Shown in pieces: positions 25,758 through 34,654 of a DNA stretch of 64,000 nucleotides. Source of the stretch: JBFAPK01 sp040676675 (GTDB lineage: Bacteria > Actinomycetota > Actinomycetes > Mycobacteriales > Micromonosporaceae); the NCBI RefSeq assembly GCF_040676675.1, contig NZ_JBFAPK010000002.1, forward strand, positions 124,001-188,000, in the 5' to 3' direction. Each line of letters begins with the position of its first letter. The stretch's first letter is position 1. The position numbers and the translations under genes are program-made. The notes under the pieces were generated by a model that was not told the DNA's origin, did no database searches, and was given only the letters and a program-made list of their open reading frames with translations.

Positions 25758-27098
25758 TCAGGAGGCCAGTGCATCCTGTTTGGACAGTTCCGCGCCGAGC
25801 TGGTCGGCGAGCTTCGCCAGCGCCTGCCGTACGTCGGCGGCACAGTTGGCCATCACCGCGTTGAGGGAGTCGGCCGAGGTCTGCCGGATCGGGGTCCAGT
25901 TCGGCACGCTGGGGGTGTAGACCCCGGCGGTCTCGTACGCCGACTGGAACACCTGCCAGCGCGGGTCCTTGCGGACGGCGGCCATGTCCACGTCCCGGCT
26001 CACCGGCAGGCGGACGATCGCGCCGTTGTTGTCGCCGTTCATGCCGATCGTCTGGCCGGCGACCGAGGTGGCGAACTCGGCGAACTTCTGCTGCCCGGCC
26101 TGGTTCTCCGAGCCGGCCATCAGGTAGACGTTCTCCCCCTCGGCGAGGGTGCCGGGCCCGCCGGAGGGCCCGTTCGGCACCGGGAAGACCTCGATCTTGT
26201 CGCTGCCCACGTTGCCGACGAAGCGCGCCAGCACGTACGGGCCGACCAGGTAGATGCCGGCCTGCCCCTTCTCGAAGACCTCGTGGGCGCTGGTGGTGTT
26301 CAGGTTGACCGCGCCGGGGATCACGGACCTGTTGGCGCAGAACTGGCTCTGCAACCAGGTCGCCGCCTCCACCGCCCGGTCGCCGTCGATCGCGGGGCGC
26401 CACTTGCCGGGGCCGCTGGCGCTGATGAAGTCGCCGCCGTTGGCCCAGAGCAGGGAGGAGAAGTACCAGGACATGTACCCCCGCTGGGTGGTGCCGGGAA
26501 TGTCGAAGCCGTACGTGTCCTTCTTGCCGTTCCCGTCGGGGTCGCGCTCGGTAAAGGCCTTGCCCAGGTCGGCGAGCTGCTGCCAGGTCTTCGGCTCGGG
26601 CAGGCCGAGCCGGGCCCGCCAGTCCGCGCGGACCAGCAGCGCGAACGCCTGCGCCGAGAACGGCACGCCGTAGTACCTGCTGTCGCTGGCCTGCGCCGCC
26701 TTCCAGGCCCGGTCGGAGAGCTTGTCCGCGCCGGGGAAGGCGGCCCGGTCGACCTCGCGCAGCCAGCCCTGCTGCTGCATGTTGCCGAGTCCGGCGGTGT
26801 CGTTGATGACGATGTCCGGCAGGTTCCGCTGGGTGGCCTGCTGCTGGAGCTTGGTCTCGAAGTCGTCGAAGATCGCGACCACCTTGGTCGGTACGCCGCT
26901 TTCCTTGGTGAACGCCTCGGCCAGGCGCTGCGCGGTCTTCTCGGAGTCGGAGGCGGGCGGCTGGCGGATCCAGATCTCGATGGGCGCGTCGGGGTTCTGC
27001 CGGCCGTTGCCGGGGCTGGTGGACGAGCACCCGGAGAGCGCGAGAAGCGCGACGGCGGCCCAGGCAACCGGTCCCGTCACCACAGGGCGTCTTTTCAC
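25758..27098 (-). CDS. Sugar-binding lipoprotein, second importer
   Basis: A 446-residue binding protein beginning (GTG 27098) KRRPVVTGPVAWAAVALLA then LSGCSS, a signal peptide with lipobox. Downstream sequence (PIEIWIRQPPASDS, GYMSWYFSSLLWANGGDF) is typical of CUT1 family-1 binding proteins. The frame is open to 27191, but AGGAGG seven bases before GTG 27098 fixes the start. Context suggests import of a uronate-containing sugar. A candidate IclR box lies just upstream of the ribosome-binding site. Confidence 0.9.
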   Translation of the reverse strand: MKRRPVVTGPVAWAAVALLALSGCSSTSPGNGRQNPDAPIEIWIRQPPASDSEKTAQRLAEAFTKESGVPTKVVAIFDDFETKLQQQATQRNLPDIVINDTAGLGNMQQQGWLREVDRAAFPGADKLSDRAWKAAQASDSRYYGVPFSAQAFALLVRADWRARLGLPEPKTWQQLADLGKAFTERDPDGNGKKDTYGFDIPGTTQRGYMSWYFSSLLWANGGDFISASGPGKWRPAIDGDRAVEAATWLQSQFCANRSVIPGAVNLNTTSAHEVFEKGQAGIYLVGPYVLARFVGNVGSDKIEVFPVPNGPSGGPGTLAEGENVYLMAGSENQAGQQKFAEFATSVAGQTIGMNGDNNGAIVRLPVSRDVDMAAVRKDPRWQVFQSAYETAGVYTPSVPNWTPIRQTSADSLNAVMANCAADVRQALAKLADQLGAELSKQDALAS

Positions 27099-27110
27099 CA
27101 CACTGCCTCC

Positions 27111-27130
27111 TGTACACATATGTGGAAGGA
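27111..27130. promoter_or_regulatory. IclR-box-like sequence before the importer operon
   Basis: On the minus strand the sequence reads TCCTTCCACATATGTGTACA, and it ends a few bases before the ribosome-binding site of the binding-protein gene. Thirteen of 20 aligned bases match the kdgD palindrome, including an unbroken TCCACATA, and CACATATGTG is itself palindromic. It is the weakest of the three related sites. Confidence 0.4.
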
Positions 27131-27259
27131 TGTCGCGAGGCGGGCAGGCGTTCACGTGAAGGTATCGAAATCCGTCATGCGGAGTCAACATGTCCGCAAC
27201 ACGCGGACGCGCCGGGCCGCCGAGTTGACCTCCCCGGGCTGCGGCGTGAGGGTGGGCTG

Positions 27260-28213
27260 ATGAGCGGGAACGACGAGACGCGCGACGGGGTACCGCTGAC
27301 CAACCTCGACCAGCCGCTGTTCGACGGGGCCGGCGCCACCAAACGGGACCTGGTGGACTACCTCGACTCGGTCCGGGACCGGATCCTCCCGCAGTTGCGG
27401 GACCGGCCCCTCTCGGTGATCCGGGTGCTGCGCGGCCAGGCGCCGTTCATGCAGAAGAACGTCCCCCGGTACACCCCGGACTGGGTGCGGACCGTGCCGG
27501 TGTGGGCGGAGGCGTCCCGGCGCGAGGTGCGGTACGCCCTCTGCGACGACCGCCGTACGCTGCTCTGGTTCGCCAACCAGCGGGCGGTGGAGTACCACCC
27601 GACGCTGCACCGCGTCGAGCCCCGGGACCGCCCCACCCACCTCGTGCTCGACCTCGACCCGCCGGCCGGCGACGCGTTCGCCCTGGCGGTGCGCGCCGCC
27701 CACCTGGTACGCCAGGCACTGGCCGAGACCGGGCTGGCGGGGGCGGTCAAGACCAGCGGCGCGAAGGGAGTGCACGTCTTCGTACCGATCGACGGCTCGG
27801 TCCCGGTCGACGACGTGGCCGCGGCGACCCGTGCCCTCGCGGCGCGGGCCGAACGCCTCGACCCCGCGCTCGCCACCACCGCGTTCATCCGCGAGGACCG
27901 GGCGGGAAGGGTCTTCGTCGACTCGACCCGGGCCGGCGGGGCGACCGTGGTGGCGGCCTACAGCCCGCGCCTGCGACCGGGGACGCCGGTCTCGTTCCCG
28001 GTGTCCTGGGCGGAACTGGACCGGGTCACCCCGGCCGACTTCACCATCCGTACCGTGCCGCCGCTGGTCGCCGAGGGCGATCCGTGGGCCGACCTGATGC
28101 CGCCGCCGCAGGCCATCCCCACCGACCTGATCGCGGAGGGGCACACCATCCCGGTCGCCCGGGTGCAGGCGCTGCGGGAGGGCCGGCGGCGCGCCCGCCG
28201 CGACCAGGGCTGA
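27260..28213 (+). CDS. Stand-alone LigD-type polymerase/primase domain (PolDom)
   Basis: A 317-residue archaeo-eukaryotic primase-like protein of the LigD polymerase domain family, which adds nucleotides, often ribonucleotides, during non-homologous end joining. Visible: the DNA/phosphate-binding region QKNVPRYTPDW, the catalytic DLDPPAGD (two metal-binding aspartates), TSGAKGVHVFVPI and a late aspartate in RVFVDSTRA. Length equals the isolated polymerase domain; no ligase or nuclease domain and no ku gene are near. ATG 27260 follows GAGGG. Divergent from the importer and unrelated to sugar use. Confidence 0.85.
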   Translation: MSGNDETRDGVPLTNLDQPLFDGAGATKRDLVDYLDSVRDRILPQLRDRPLSVIRVLRGQAPFMQKNVPRYTPDWVRTVPVWAEASRREVRYALCDDRRTLLWFANQRAVEYHPTLHRVEPRDRPTHLVLDLDPPAGDAFALAVRAAHLVRQALAETGLAGAVKTSGAKGVHVFVPIDGSVPVDDVAAATRALAARAERLDPALATTAFIREDRAGRVFVDSTRAGGATVVAAYSPRLRPGTPVSFPVSWAELDRVTPADFTIRTVPPLVAEGDPWADLMPPPQAIPTDLIAEGHTIPVARVQALREGRRRARRDQG

Positions 28214-28287
28214 GCCCGCGAGGCCGGCGCGCCCGGCCGGGTGAAGCCGAAACGGTCAGCCGGGTGAAGCCGGCGCGGCGGGCCGCG

Positions 28288-29247
28288 TCAGACCAGGTGA
28301 AAGCGCTCGGCCAGGGCCGCGACGTCGCTCGTGGTGGCGTTGCCGCCGCAGATCACCAGCCCCAGCCGGACGTTCTCGCCGACCCGCTCGATCACCCGTC
28401 GGGCGGCGGGCAGGAGGCAGCCGGCGGCGGGTTCGGCCCAGACCTTCGCGTGGTTCGCCAGGTCGAGGCTGCCCCGTACCGCCTCCGCGTCGGGGACCAC
28501 GAGCACCTCTTCGACCAGGGCGGTGACGTGGTCGAAGGTGAGCTGCGAGACGGCCGGCGCGCTCAGCGTGGAAACCACCGAGGAGAGCGTGACCGGGATC
28601 GGACCGCCCGCGGCCAGCGCGTCGGACATCGCCTGGGCGCCCACGGTCTCCACGCCCCAGATCCGTACCCCGGGGCGGCGGGCCGCCAGGGCGGCGGCGA
28701 CCCCCGAGATCAGCGCGCCGCCGCCGATGCTGACCAGCACGTCGGTCAGTTCGCCGGCGTCGTCGGCCAGCTCCAGCCCGACCGTGCCCTGACCCGCGAC
28801 CACCACCGGATCGTCGAACGGGTGCAGCAGCGTCAGCCCCTCGGCCTGCAACCGGGACATCAGCGCGAACGCCCCGGCCATGTCGTCGGTCAGGCGTACC
28901 GTGGCCCCGGCCGCGGTGGCGATCTCGACCGCGCGGCGCGGGGCCGAGCGGGGCATGACGACCGTGGCCTTCACATCCAACGCGCCCGCCATCACCGCCA
29001 CCGCGATCGCGTGGTTGCCGCCGCTCACCGCGACCACCCCGGCCGCCCGCTCCGCCTCGCTGAGCCCGAGCAGCTTCGCGGTGGCCCCGCGCGCCTTGAA
29101 CGAGCCGGTGCGCTGGAGCAGCTCCAGCTTCGCGGTCACCGGTACGCCCAGCAGCTCCGACAGCCCGGGGCTCGGCACGGTCGGCGTACGCACCACGTGA
29201 CCGGCGATGCGTCGGCCCGCCGCCTCGATCTCCTCGACCCCGATCAC
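28288..29247 (-). CDS. PLP-dependent threonine/serine dehydratase
   Basis: A 319-residue fold-type II PLP enzyme. The cofactor lysine is in GSFKARGA (Lys51), the substrate loop is SGGNHAIAVA and the phosphate-binding glycines are SIGGGALISG. Length fits short catabolic threonine ammonia-lyases or serine racemase-like enzymes without an ACT regulatory domain. The final step would give 2-oxobutyrate or pyruvate and ammonia. Start ATG 29247. The 160 bases upstream hold no gene that I can see. Confidence 0.85.
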   Translation of the reverse strand: MIGVEEIEAAGRRIAGHVVRTPTVPSPGLSELLGVPVTAKLELLQRTGSFKARGATAKLLGLSEAERAAGVVAVSGGNHAIAVAVMAGALDVKATVVMPRSAPRRAVEIATAAGATVRLTDDMAGAFALMSRLQAEGLTLLHPFDDPVVVAGQGTVGLELADDAGELTDVLVSIGGGALISGVAAALAARRPGVRIWGVETVGAQAMSDALAAGGPIPVTLSSVVSTLSAPAVSQLTFDHVTALVEEVLVVPDAEAVRGSLDLANHAKVWAEPAAGCLLPAARRVIERVGENVRLGLVICGGNATTSDVAALAERFHLV

Positions 29248-29407
29248 GGCGCGTACCCCCTCAGCGGCTCCGGAGGAGCACCCTCATGATCCCTCCGGCC
29301 GCTAACACCGTAGCGCCTGCCCGAATGCCCCCGACGGGGGCCGGCCGCTCCGACCGGCGGCTGGTCCGGCCCAGCGGAAGCGGTGCCCCTCCGGCGCCGG
29401 CTCGGGC

Positions 29408-29767
29408 TCAGACGAGCCGCAGCCGGCAGCCGGCCGCGCGCAGCCGGCGCAGGCCGACGACGCCCAGGGCCGCGGCGCCCGCGAAATACGCACCGGCCAG
29501 GACTGCCGCCGCCCGGCCCGGCGGCAGCGCGGACTCGAACGACTTACGCAGCGCCGTGGAGGTGGCGCCCACCCCGAGCACCGCCGCCACCCCGGCACCG
29601 AGCACGAACGCGCCTCCCCACCCGGCGCCGGGCCCGGCACGGCGTACGGCGGCCAGCGCCTCGAACCGCAGTCGCGACAACTCCTGGCGTACCAGGTCCG
29701 CGAGGTCCAAGGCGAGCCGGTCGCCGATCGGGGGCGGGCTACCGCCGGTCTGCCCGGGTCCCGTCAT
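29408..29767 (-). CDS. Putative phage-holin-superfamily (DUF1469-like) membrane protein
   Basis: A 119-residue protein with an N-terminal amphipathic segment (LDLADLVRQELSRLRFEALAA) and two hydrophobic segments. It resembles the actinobacterial holin-superfamily proteins often annotated DUF1469, which are not shown to be lytic. ATG 29767 is chosen over the GTG at 29773 because GGGAGG lies eight bases before it. The function is unknown. Confidence 0.55.
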   Translation of the reverse strand: MTGPGQTGGSPPPIGDRLALDLADLVRQELSRLRFEALAAVRRAGPGAGWGGAFVLGAGVAAVLGVGATSTALRKSFESALPPGRAAAVLAGAYFAGAAALGVVGLRRLRAAGCRLRLV

Positions 29768-29958
29768 CGCCACAACCTCCCGCCGTCGCCGAGTCGCCGC
29801 AACCAGGGCTACCCGGCCTCGTCCACTTCACGCCCGGCGCCGGCGCCCGCCCGGTATCTCGGCCCGGCCGCGCCCGACCGGCACGGGAACGGACAGACCG
29901 GAATATCATGCCGTTTCTCCGACACTTTCCGCCGTCCCTCGGCGGCCCGGGACACGGC

Positions 29959-30168
29959 CTAGCGTCCGGCGAGGTCGAGCAGGGGCACCAGGTGTGTCTT
30001 GCGGAGGAACAACCCGTCCGCCCAGCCCGCACCATCGGTGAAGCTGACGCCGAACCGCCGCGCGAGTCGGGCCTGCCAGACCGGGTCGGTGACGGCGAGC
30101 AGGCTCGCGGACGCGGCCAGGTCGGCGAGGTTGACGATCAGCACGTCGAACTCGCCGGCGCGGCGCAC
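29959..30168 (-). CDS. Short hypothetical protein downstream of the NMNAT-like gene
   Basis: A 69-residue frame from GTG 30168 (AGEFDVLIVNLADLAAS, FGVSFTDGAGWADG). The frame is open back to the stop of the preceding NMNAT-like gene, and those 27 residues (RPDLWTAYHRVRRAGEF) also look protein-like, but no start codon exists there. I do not recognise a family. It could be a genuine small gene or the 3' remnant of a larger one. The 190 bases downstream of it hold no gene. Confidence 0.35.
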   Translation of the reverse strand: MRRAGEFDVLIVNLADLAASASLLAVTDPVWQARLARRFGVSFTDGAGWADGLFLRKTHLVPLLDLAGR

Positions 30169-30249
30169 GCGGTGGTACGCCGTCCAGAGGTCCGGGCGCC
30201 GGGCGACCGGTCGGCGCCCAGCGGCCGGACCGCCGTCGCGCCACCCGCC

Positions 30250-30801
30250 TCAAAGGTCACGCCCGTAGCCTTCCAGCAGCGCGGCCACCCCCGGGGAGAC
30301 ATACCGCTTCCAGTCCAGGGTTCCGGCGCGCAGGCCGGCGCGGATCTCGGTACCGGTGGTGAGCCGTTCGGCCATCGTCCGTCGCCACAGCGTCTCGACC
30401 GGGTAACCGAGCGCTTCGAGGTGCCGCCCCTTGGCCTCTCCCCACGCGTCGTAGATCGTCACGAAGAAGGTGGCCTGGTCGGGCGGGGGAAGGTACTGGC
30501 CCAGCCGGTCGAGCTGGTTGATCGGCGCGGGCACGATCAGGTAGTCGTCCCGGGACCAGCCGTCGTCGGCGCAGGCCGCCTCCAGCATCAGCGCCCGCTG
30601 GTGGTAGGTGAAGGGGTTGTTCCGCCCCGCCGAGCGGGCCGGGTCCTCCGCGGCGTCGGCGAGCGCGTACAGGTCCGGGTTGGTGACACCGACGACCAGC
30701 CGCTCGCAGCGTCGCCGGGCCGCCCGCAGGTACTCGACGTGGCCGAGGTGCGGGGGCTGGAAGCGCCCGAGGACGATGCCGTACCGTCGCCGTCCAACCA
30801 C
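30250..30801 (-). CDS. Nicotinamide-nucleotide adenylyltransferase-like protein
   Basis: A 183-residue class I nucleotidyltransferase of the NadM type. RYGIVLGRFQPPHLGHVEYL holds the HxGH ATP-binding motif, GVTNPDLYAL and VPAPIN follow, and TTGTEIR corresponds to the ISGTxIR motif near the C-terminus. Such enzymes join NMN and ATP to make NAD, or adenylylate a similar phosphate. The frame is open to 30981, but a Pro/Arg-rich extension is unlikely. GTG 30801 gives the standard N-terminus and length. Divergent from the GH15 gene. Confidence 0.8.
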   Translation of the reverse strand: MVGRRRYGIVLGRFQPPHLGHVEYLRAARRRCERLVVGVTNPDLYALADAAEDPARSAGRNNPFTYHQRALMLEAACADDGWSRDDYLIVPAPINQLDRLGQYLPPPDQATFFVTIYDAWGEAKGRHLEALGYPVETLWRRTMAERLTTGTEIRAGLRAGTLDWKRYVSPGVAALLEGYGRDL

Positions 30802-31051
30802 GACCCACCACCTCGAACGCGGTTTCCTCCGGCCGGCCCGGTCGGGCTGCCGCGACCGGTCACCACCCGCTCGCCGATGGTAATCCCTCTCATTGATCAA
30901 GGCCGATCGTCCGAGCGGCCGGGGCCGACGTCGGCGTGGGCGCGAGGGTCCGGCGGCACACCCACCCGGGGACGGGATCACTTCGCGCGGGTGTCAGGCC
31001 GGCCCGTCCGGGTATCCACGCCGGCCGGCCCACGACCAGCGGGGAGGACGC

Positions 31052-31081
31052 ATGGAACCGCTCGCACCCCCTCGGTCATGA
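31052..31081 (+). CDS. Nine-codon leader ORF upstream of GH15
   Basis: ATG 31052 has a strong GGGGAGGA site 4 bases upstream and encodes MEPLAPPRS. Its TGA overlaps the ATG of the GH15 gene (ATGA at 31078-31081). The GH15 ATG itself has no good ribosome-binding site, so translation of the leader probably delivers ribosomes to it. Whether the peptide matters is unknown. Confidence 0.45.
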   Translation: MEPLAPPRS

Positions 31082-32874
31082 TCGTTCCTGGGGCCGACGG
31101 CGTGCGACACCCCGTCGCCGGTCGACCGGCCGGCCCGTCCGTGCTGCGCGAGTACGCGCTGTTGGCCGACGGGTACCGCGGCGCCCTGGTCGACCCCGCC
31201 GGCAACATCGACTGGCTCTGCGCGCCGGGCTGGGACAGCGCCAGCGTCTTCGGCGGTCTCCTCGGCGCCCGCGGCCGATACGGCCTCACCCCCACGGATC
31301 CACGTACCGTCTGGGGCGGCTACTACGAGCCCGGCACCCTCGTCTGGACCAGCCGGTGGGTCACCACCGGCGGGATCGTGGAGTCACGGGAGGCCCTCGC
31401 CTTCCCCGGCGACGAGCGTCGGCTGGTGCTGTTGCGCCGCGTCCATGCCCTCGACCACGACGCGGAGCTGACCGTGCGGCTGGAACCGGCCGCCGACTTC
31501 GGGCGGTCCGGCCTGAGCGAGCTGCGCCGCGAGGGCGCCGGCTGGTCGGCCCGCAGCGGCGACCTGTACCTGCGCTTCAGCGGTGCCGCGCGCCTGTGTC
31601 CGGAGGACGCGTGCGCGCTGACCGGTACGCTCAGGATCGCCGCGGGCGACCGGTGCGATCTGGTGTTGGAGATCTCGGCCGATCCGATCCGGCAGCCCCC
31701 GCCCGACCCGGAGTCCACGTGGCGGAGCACGCGGCACGCGTGGCGGTCCGGCATCCCGTCGTTCTCCGACTGCGTCGCCCGCCGCGACGCGCGGTTCGCC
31801 CACGCCGTCCTGCGCGGACTCACCCGACCGGGCGGCGGTACCGTCGCCGCCGTCACCACCTCGCTGCCCGAGCGGGCCCGCACCGGCCGCAACTACGACT
31901 ACCGGTACGCCTGGATCCGCGACCAGTGCTACACCGGCCTGGCCGCGGCGGCCGCGGGAGCGGAAGACCTGCTCGACCGGGCGGTGGAGTTCGTCCGGAC
32001 CCGGCTCGCCGACGACGGCGCGGCGATGGCACCCGCCTACACGGCCGAGGGGCTGCCGGTGCCCGACCAGCGCCCGCTGCCGCACCTGCCCGGCTATCCG
32101 GGCGGCGAGGTCCGGGTCGGCAACTGGGTGCGCGGCCAGTTCCAGCTCGACGCGTTCGGCGAGTGCCTGCTGCTGTTGGCCGCCGCCGCCCGCCGGGACC
32201 GCCTGGACGCGGGCTCGTGGCAGGCCGCGCAGGTCGCGGCCGGCGCCGTCGAGCGGCGGTGGCGGGACGCCGACAGCGGGATCTGGGAACTGGCGCCGCG
32301 ACAGTGGACCCACTCGAAGCTGACCTGCGTCGCCGGTCTGCGGGCCGCCGCCCGGGTCGCTCCCGCGAGCCAGGCCGCCCGCTGGTCCTCGCTGGCCGAC
32401 ACGATCCTCGCCGACGTCGGCCGCCGCGCCCTGCACGGCTCGGGACGCTGGCAGCGCGCGTACGACGACGCCCGGGTCGACGCCGCGCTGCTCCTGCCCG
32501 TGGTCCGTGGGGCGCTCCCGCCGGAGGACCCGCGCAGCGTCGCGACCCGGCGCGCGGTCCTCACCGAACTCGCCGAGGACGGCTACCTGTACCGGTACCG
32601 GCCGGACGAGCGACCGTTGGGCGACGCCGAGGGCGCCTTTCTGCTCTGCGGATTCATCGCCGCGCTCGCCAGCCATCAGGCGGGCGACGCGGTCGGCGCG
32701 CACCGCTGGTTCGAGCGCAACCGCGCCGGCTGCGGTCCACCCGGCCTCTACACCGAGGAGTACGACGTCCAGCAGCGGCAGCTGCGCGGCAACCTGCCCC
32801 AGGCGTTCGTCCACGCCCTGCTGCTGGAGACCGCGGTGACCCTGTCCGCGCCGGGCGGCGCCGGGGTCACCTGA
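31078..32874 (+). CDS. GH15 family glycosidase (glucoamylase/trehalase-like)
   Basis: A 598-residue protein of the usual bacterial GH15 length. An N-terminal beta-sandwich domain (LREYALLADGYRGALVDPAG, NIDWLCAPGWDSASVFGGLL) precedes the (alpha/alpha)6 catalytic barrel with NYDYRYAWIRDQCY and EGAFLLCGFI near the C-terminus. Members hydrolyse alpha-glucans or, in actinobacteria, trehalose; the substrate cannot be decided. The frame runs open far upstream, but conserved sequence starts after ATG 31078. Its start overlaps a short leader ORF, suggesting coupled translation. No signal peptide. Confidence 0.87.
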   Translation: MIVPGADGVRHPVAGRPAGPSVLREYALLADGYRGALVDPAGNIDWLCAPGWDSASVFGGLLGARGRYGLTPTDPRTVWGGYYEPGTLVWTSRWVTTGGIVESREALAFPGDERRLVLLRRVHALDHDAELTVRLEPAADFGRSGLSELRREGAGWSARSGDLYLRFSGAARLCPEDACALTGTLRIAAGDRCDLVLEISADPIRQPPPDPESTWRSTRHAWRSGIPSFSDCVARRDARFAHAVLRGLTRPGGGTVAAVTTSLPERARTGRNYDYRYAWIRDQCYTGLAAAAAGAEDLLDRAVEFVRTRLADDGAAMAPAYTAEGLPVPDQRPLPHLPGYPGGEVRVGNWVRGQFQLDAFGECLLLLAAAARRDRLDAGSWQAAQVAAGAVERRWRDADSGIWELAPRQWTHSKLTCVAGLRAAARVAPASQAARWSSLADTILADVGRRALHGSGRWQRAYDDARVDAALLLPVVRGALPPEDPRSVATRRAVLTELAEDGYLYRYRPDERPLGDAEGAFLLCGFIAALASHQAGDAVGAHRWFERNRAGCGPPGLYTEEYDVQQRQLRGNLPQAFVHALLLETAVTLSAPGGAGVT

Positions 32875-32959
32875 GCCGTGGCCACGCCCTCGGCCGGGTG
32901 CGGAGCCCGGGTCAGCGGCGCTGCCGGCGCCGGGCGGCGGTCCGGCAACAGAGGCCGGG

Positions 32960-34654
32960 TCAGCGGCGCCGGCGACGCCAGGTGCCGATCGCCAGCAGGG
33001 CCAGCCACCCGCCCACGGGCGCGGCGCGGCGAGCGGTTCGCCGCGCGGCGGTGGCGACGGCCGGCACGGGCGGCTCGACCGCCACGACCGGGGCCCGCCG
33101 GTACGCGGTCGTCGCGCTCCGCTCGGCCTCCTCCCGCGACAGGTACGCCAGGTTCGCGGTGAGCGTGACCTCGCCGGAGCGGTACCGCCAGCGCCAGGTC
33201 CCGTCCGGGTCCCGCCAGAGCTCGACCCGACCGTCCGCGCCGTCGAGCGGTCCGGCGGGGGCGGCGGAGGCGTCCCGCTCCCCCGGCCCGGTCCGCTGTT
33301 GGGGAGCGGCCCGCAGGTCCCGCCGGGTCAGTTCGCCGATCCCCCGGCCGCCGTTGGCGCGCAGCGCGCGGGCGGCCAGGTAGCCGCAGAGGCCGGCCGG
33401 GACCGGCGCCGCCAGTGCCACCACCCGCAGTACGGAGAGGACGTCCAGCACCGGGACCTTCAGCAGCTTGGCGATGACGTCGTCGGAGCCGGCGACCAGC
33501 AGCACGGCGAAGAAGGTCAGCACGGCGACGCCCACGCCGACGCGGACGGGGTGCTCGCGCGGCCGGTCGAGCAGCTCGTGGGCGCGCCGGTCGGCCCCGG
33601 CGAGGCGTTCGAGCAGCGGCCAGAGGTAGAGCCCCGCGAAGGTCAGTCCGCCCAGCACGATTCCCGGCCAGAACGGCGCGGGCACCAGGTGGCCGGCGAT
33701 GTCGAAGTCGACCCCGGGGAAGAGGCGCAGCGCCCCGTCGCCCCAGATGATGTACCAGTCGGGCTGGGCGGGCGAGGTGGCCTGCGCCGGGTCGTACGGG
33801 CCGTAGATCCAGATCGGGTTGATCTGGGCCAGCCCGCCGAGGCCGAAGAGGACGGCGAAGACCCAGGCGAACAGGGCCAGCGTGCGGATGGTGTACGCGG
33901 GCCAGAAGCGCGAGCCCACCACGTTGTTCTCGGTGCGTCCGGGTCCGGGGAACTGGCTGTGCTTCTGCCGGACCAGGATGCCCAGGTGCGCGGCGATCAG
34001 TACGGCCAACGCGGCGGGGACGAGCAGGACGTGGGTGACGAACATCCGCGGTACCGCGTCGTCGGACGGGAACTCGCCGCCGAAGGCGAGGAAGACCAGC
34101 CACTCCCCGACGACCGGGATCGACTGCGCCACCGAGTAGAGGATCCGCAGCCCGATGCCGGAGAGCAGGTCGTCCGGGATCGAGTAGCCGGTGAAGCCGT
34201 TGAACAGGGCGAGCGCGAGCATGGTGACGCCGATGACCCAGTTGATCCCGCGCGGTCTGCGGAACGCGCCGGTGAAGAAGATCCGCAGCAGGTGCAGCAC
34301 GATCGCCGCGACGAAGAGCAGCGCCGCCCAGTGGTGGGTCTGGCGCATCAGCAGCCCGGCCCGTACGTCGAAGCTGAGCCGTACGGTCGAGGCGTACGCG
34401 GCCGAGGTTCGGGCGCCGTCCAGCGGCGCGTACGAGCCGGTGTAGGTGGTCTCCACCGTGCTCGCCTCGAAGAAGAGCGTCAGGTAGACCCCGGTCAGCA
34501 CGAGCGTCACGAAGCTGTAGAGGGCGATCTCGCCCAGCATGAACGCCCAGTGGTCCGGGAAGACCTTCGCGAGCCCCCGACGCAGCAGCGGCGCGACCCG
34601 CAGCCGCCCGTCCACGGACCGCAGCACCGCGCGCACCAGCCACCTGGTGATCAC
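32960..34654 (-). CDS. qcrB: Cytochrome b subunit of the cytochrome bc complex
   Basis: A 564-residue membrane protein of the actinobacterial QcrB type. It has the N-terminal amphipathic FPDHWAFMLGEIALYSFV, the heme-ligand helices (MRQTHHWAALLFVAAIVLH and MFVTHVLLVPAALAVLIAAH) and GYSIPDDLLSG with the quinol-site region. A hydrophilic C-terminal extension, longer than in mitochondrial cytochrome b, is normal for the group. GTG 34654 overlaps the Rieske stop. It would oxidise menaquinol. Last gene of the nine-gene operon. Confidence 0.93.
   Translation of the reverse strand: MITRWLVRAVLRSVDGRLRVAPLLRRGLAKVFPDHWAFMLGEIALYSFVTLVLTGVYLTLFFEASTVETTYTGSYAPLDGARTSAAYASTVRLSFDVRAGLLMRQTHHWAALLFVAAIVLHLLRIFFTGAFRRPRGINWVIGVTMLALALFNGFTGYSIPDDLLSGIGLRILYSVAQSIPVVGEWLVFLAFGGEFPSDDAVPRMFVTHVLLVPAALAVLIAAHLGILVRQKHSQFPGPGRTENNVVGSRFWPAYTIRTLALFAWVFAVLFGLGGLAQINPIWIYGPYDPAQATSPAQPDWYIIWGDGALRLFPGVDFDIAGHLVPAPFWPGIVLGGLTFAGLYLWPLLERLAGADRRAHELLDRPREHPVRVGVGVAVLTFFAVLLVAGSDDVIAKLLKVPVLDVLSVLRVVALAAPVPAGLCGYLAARALRANGGRGIGELTRRDLRAAPQQRTGPGERDASAAPAGPLDGADGRVELWRDPDGTWRWRYRSGEVTLTANLAYLSREEAERSATTAYRRAPVVAVEPPVPAVATAARRTARRAAPVGGWLALLAIGTWRRRRR

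Noticed and set aside
29383..31077. Upstream extension of the GH15 frame (1163 codons in total)
   Set aside because: Conserved GH15 sequence begins only after 31078. The extension is Arg/Pro-rich, overlaps other genes on the opposite strand and has no domain.
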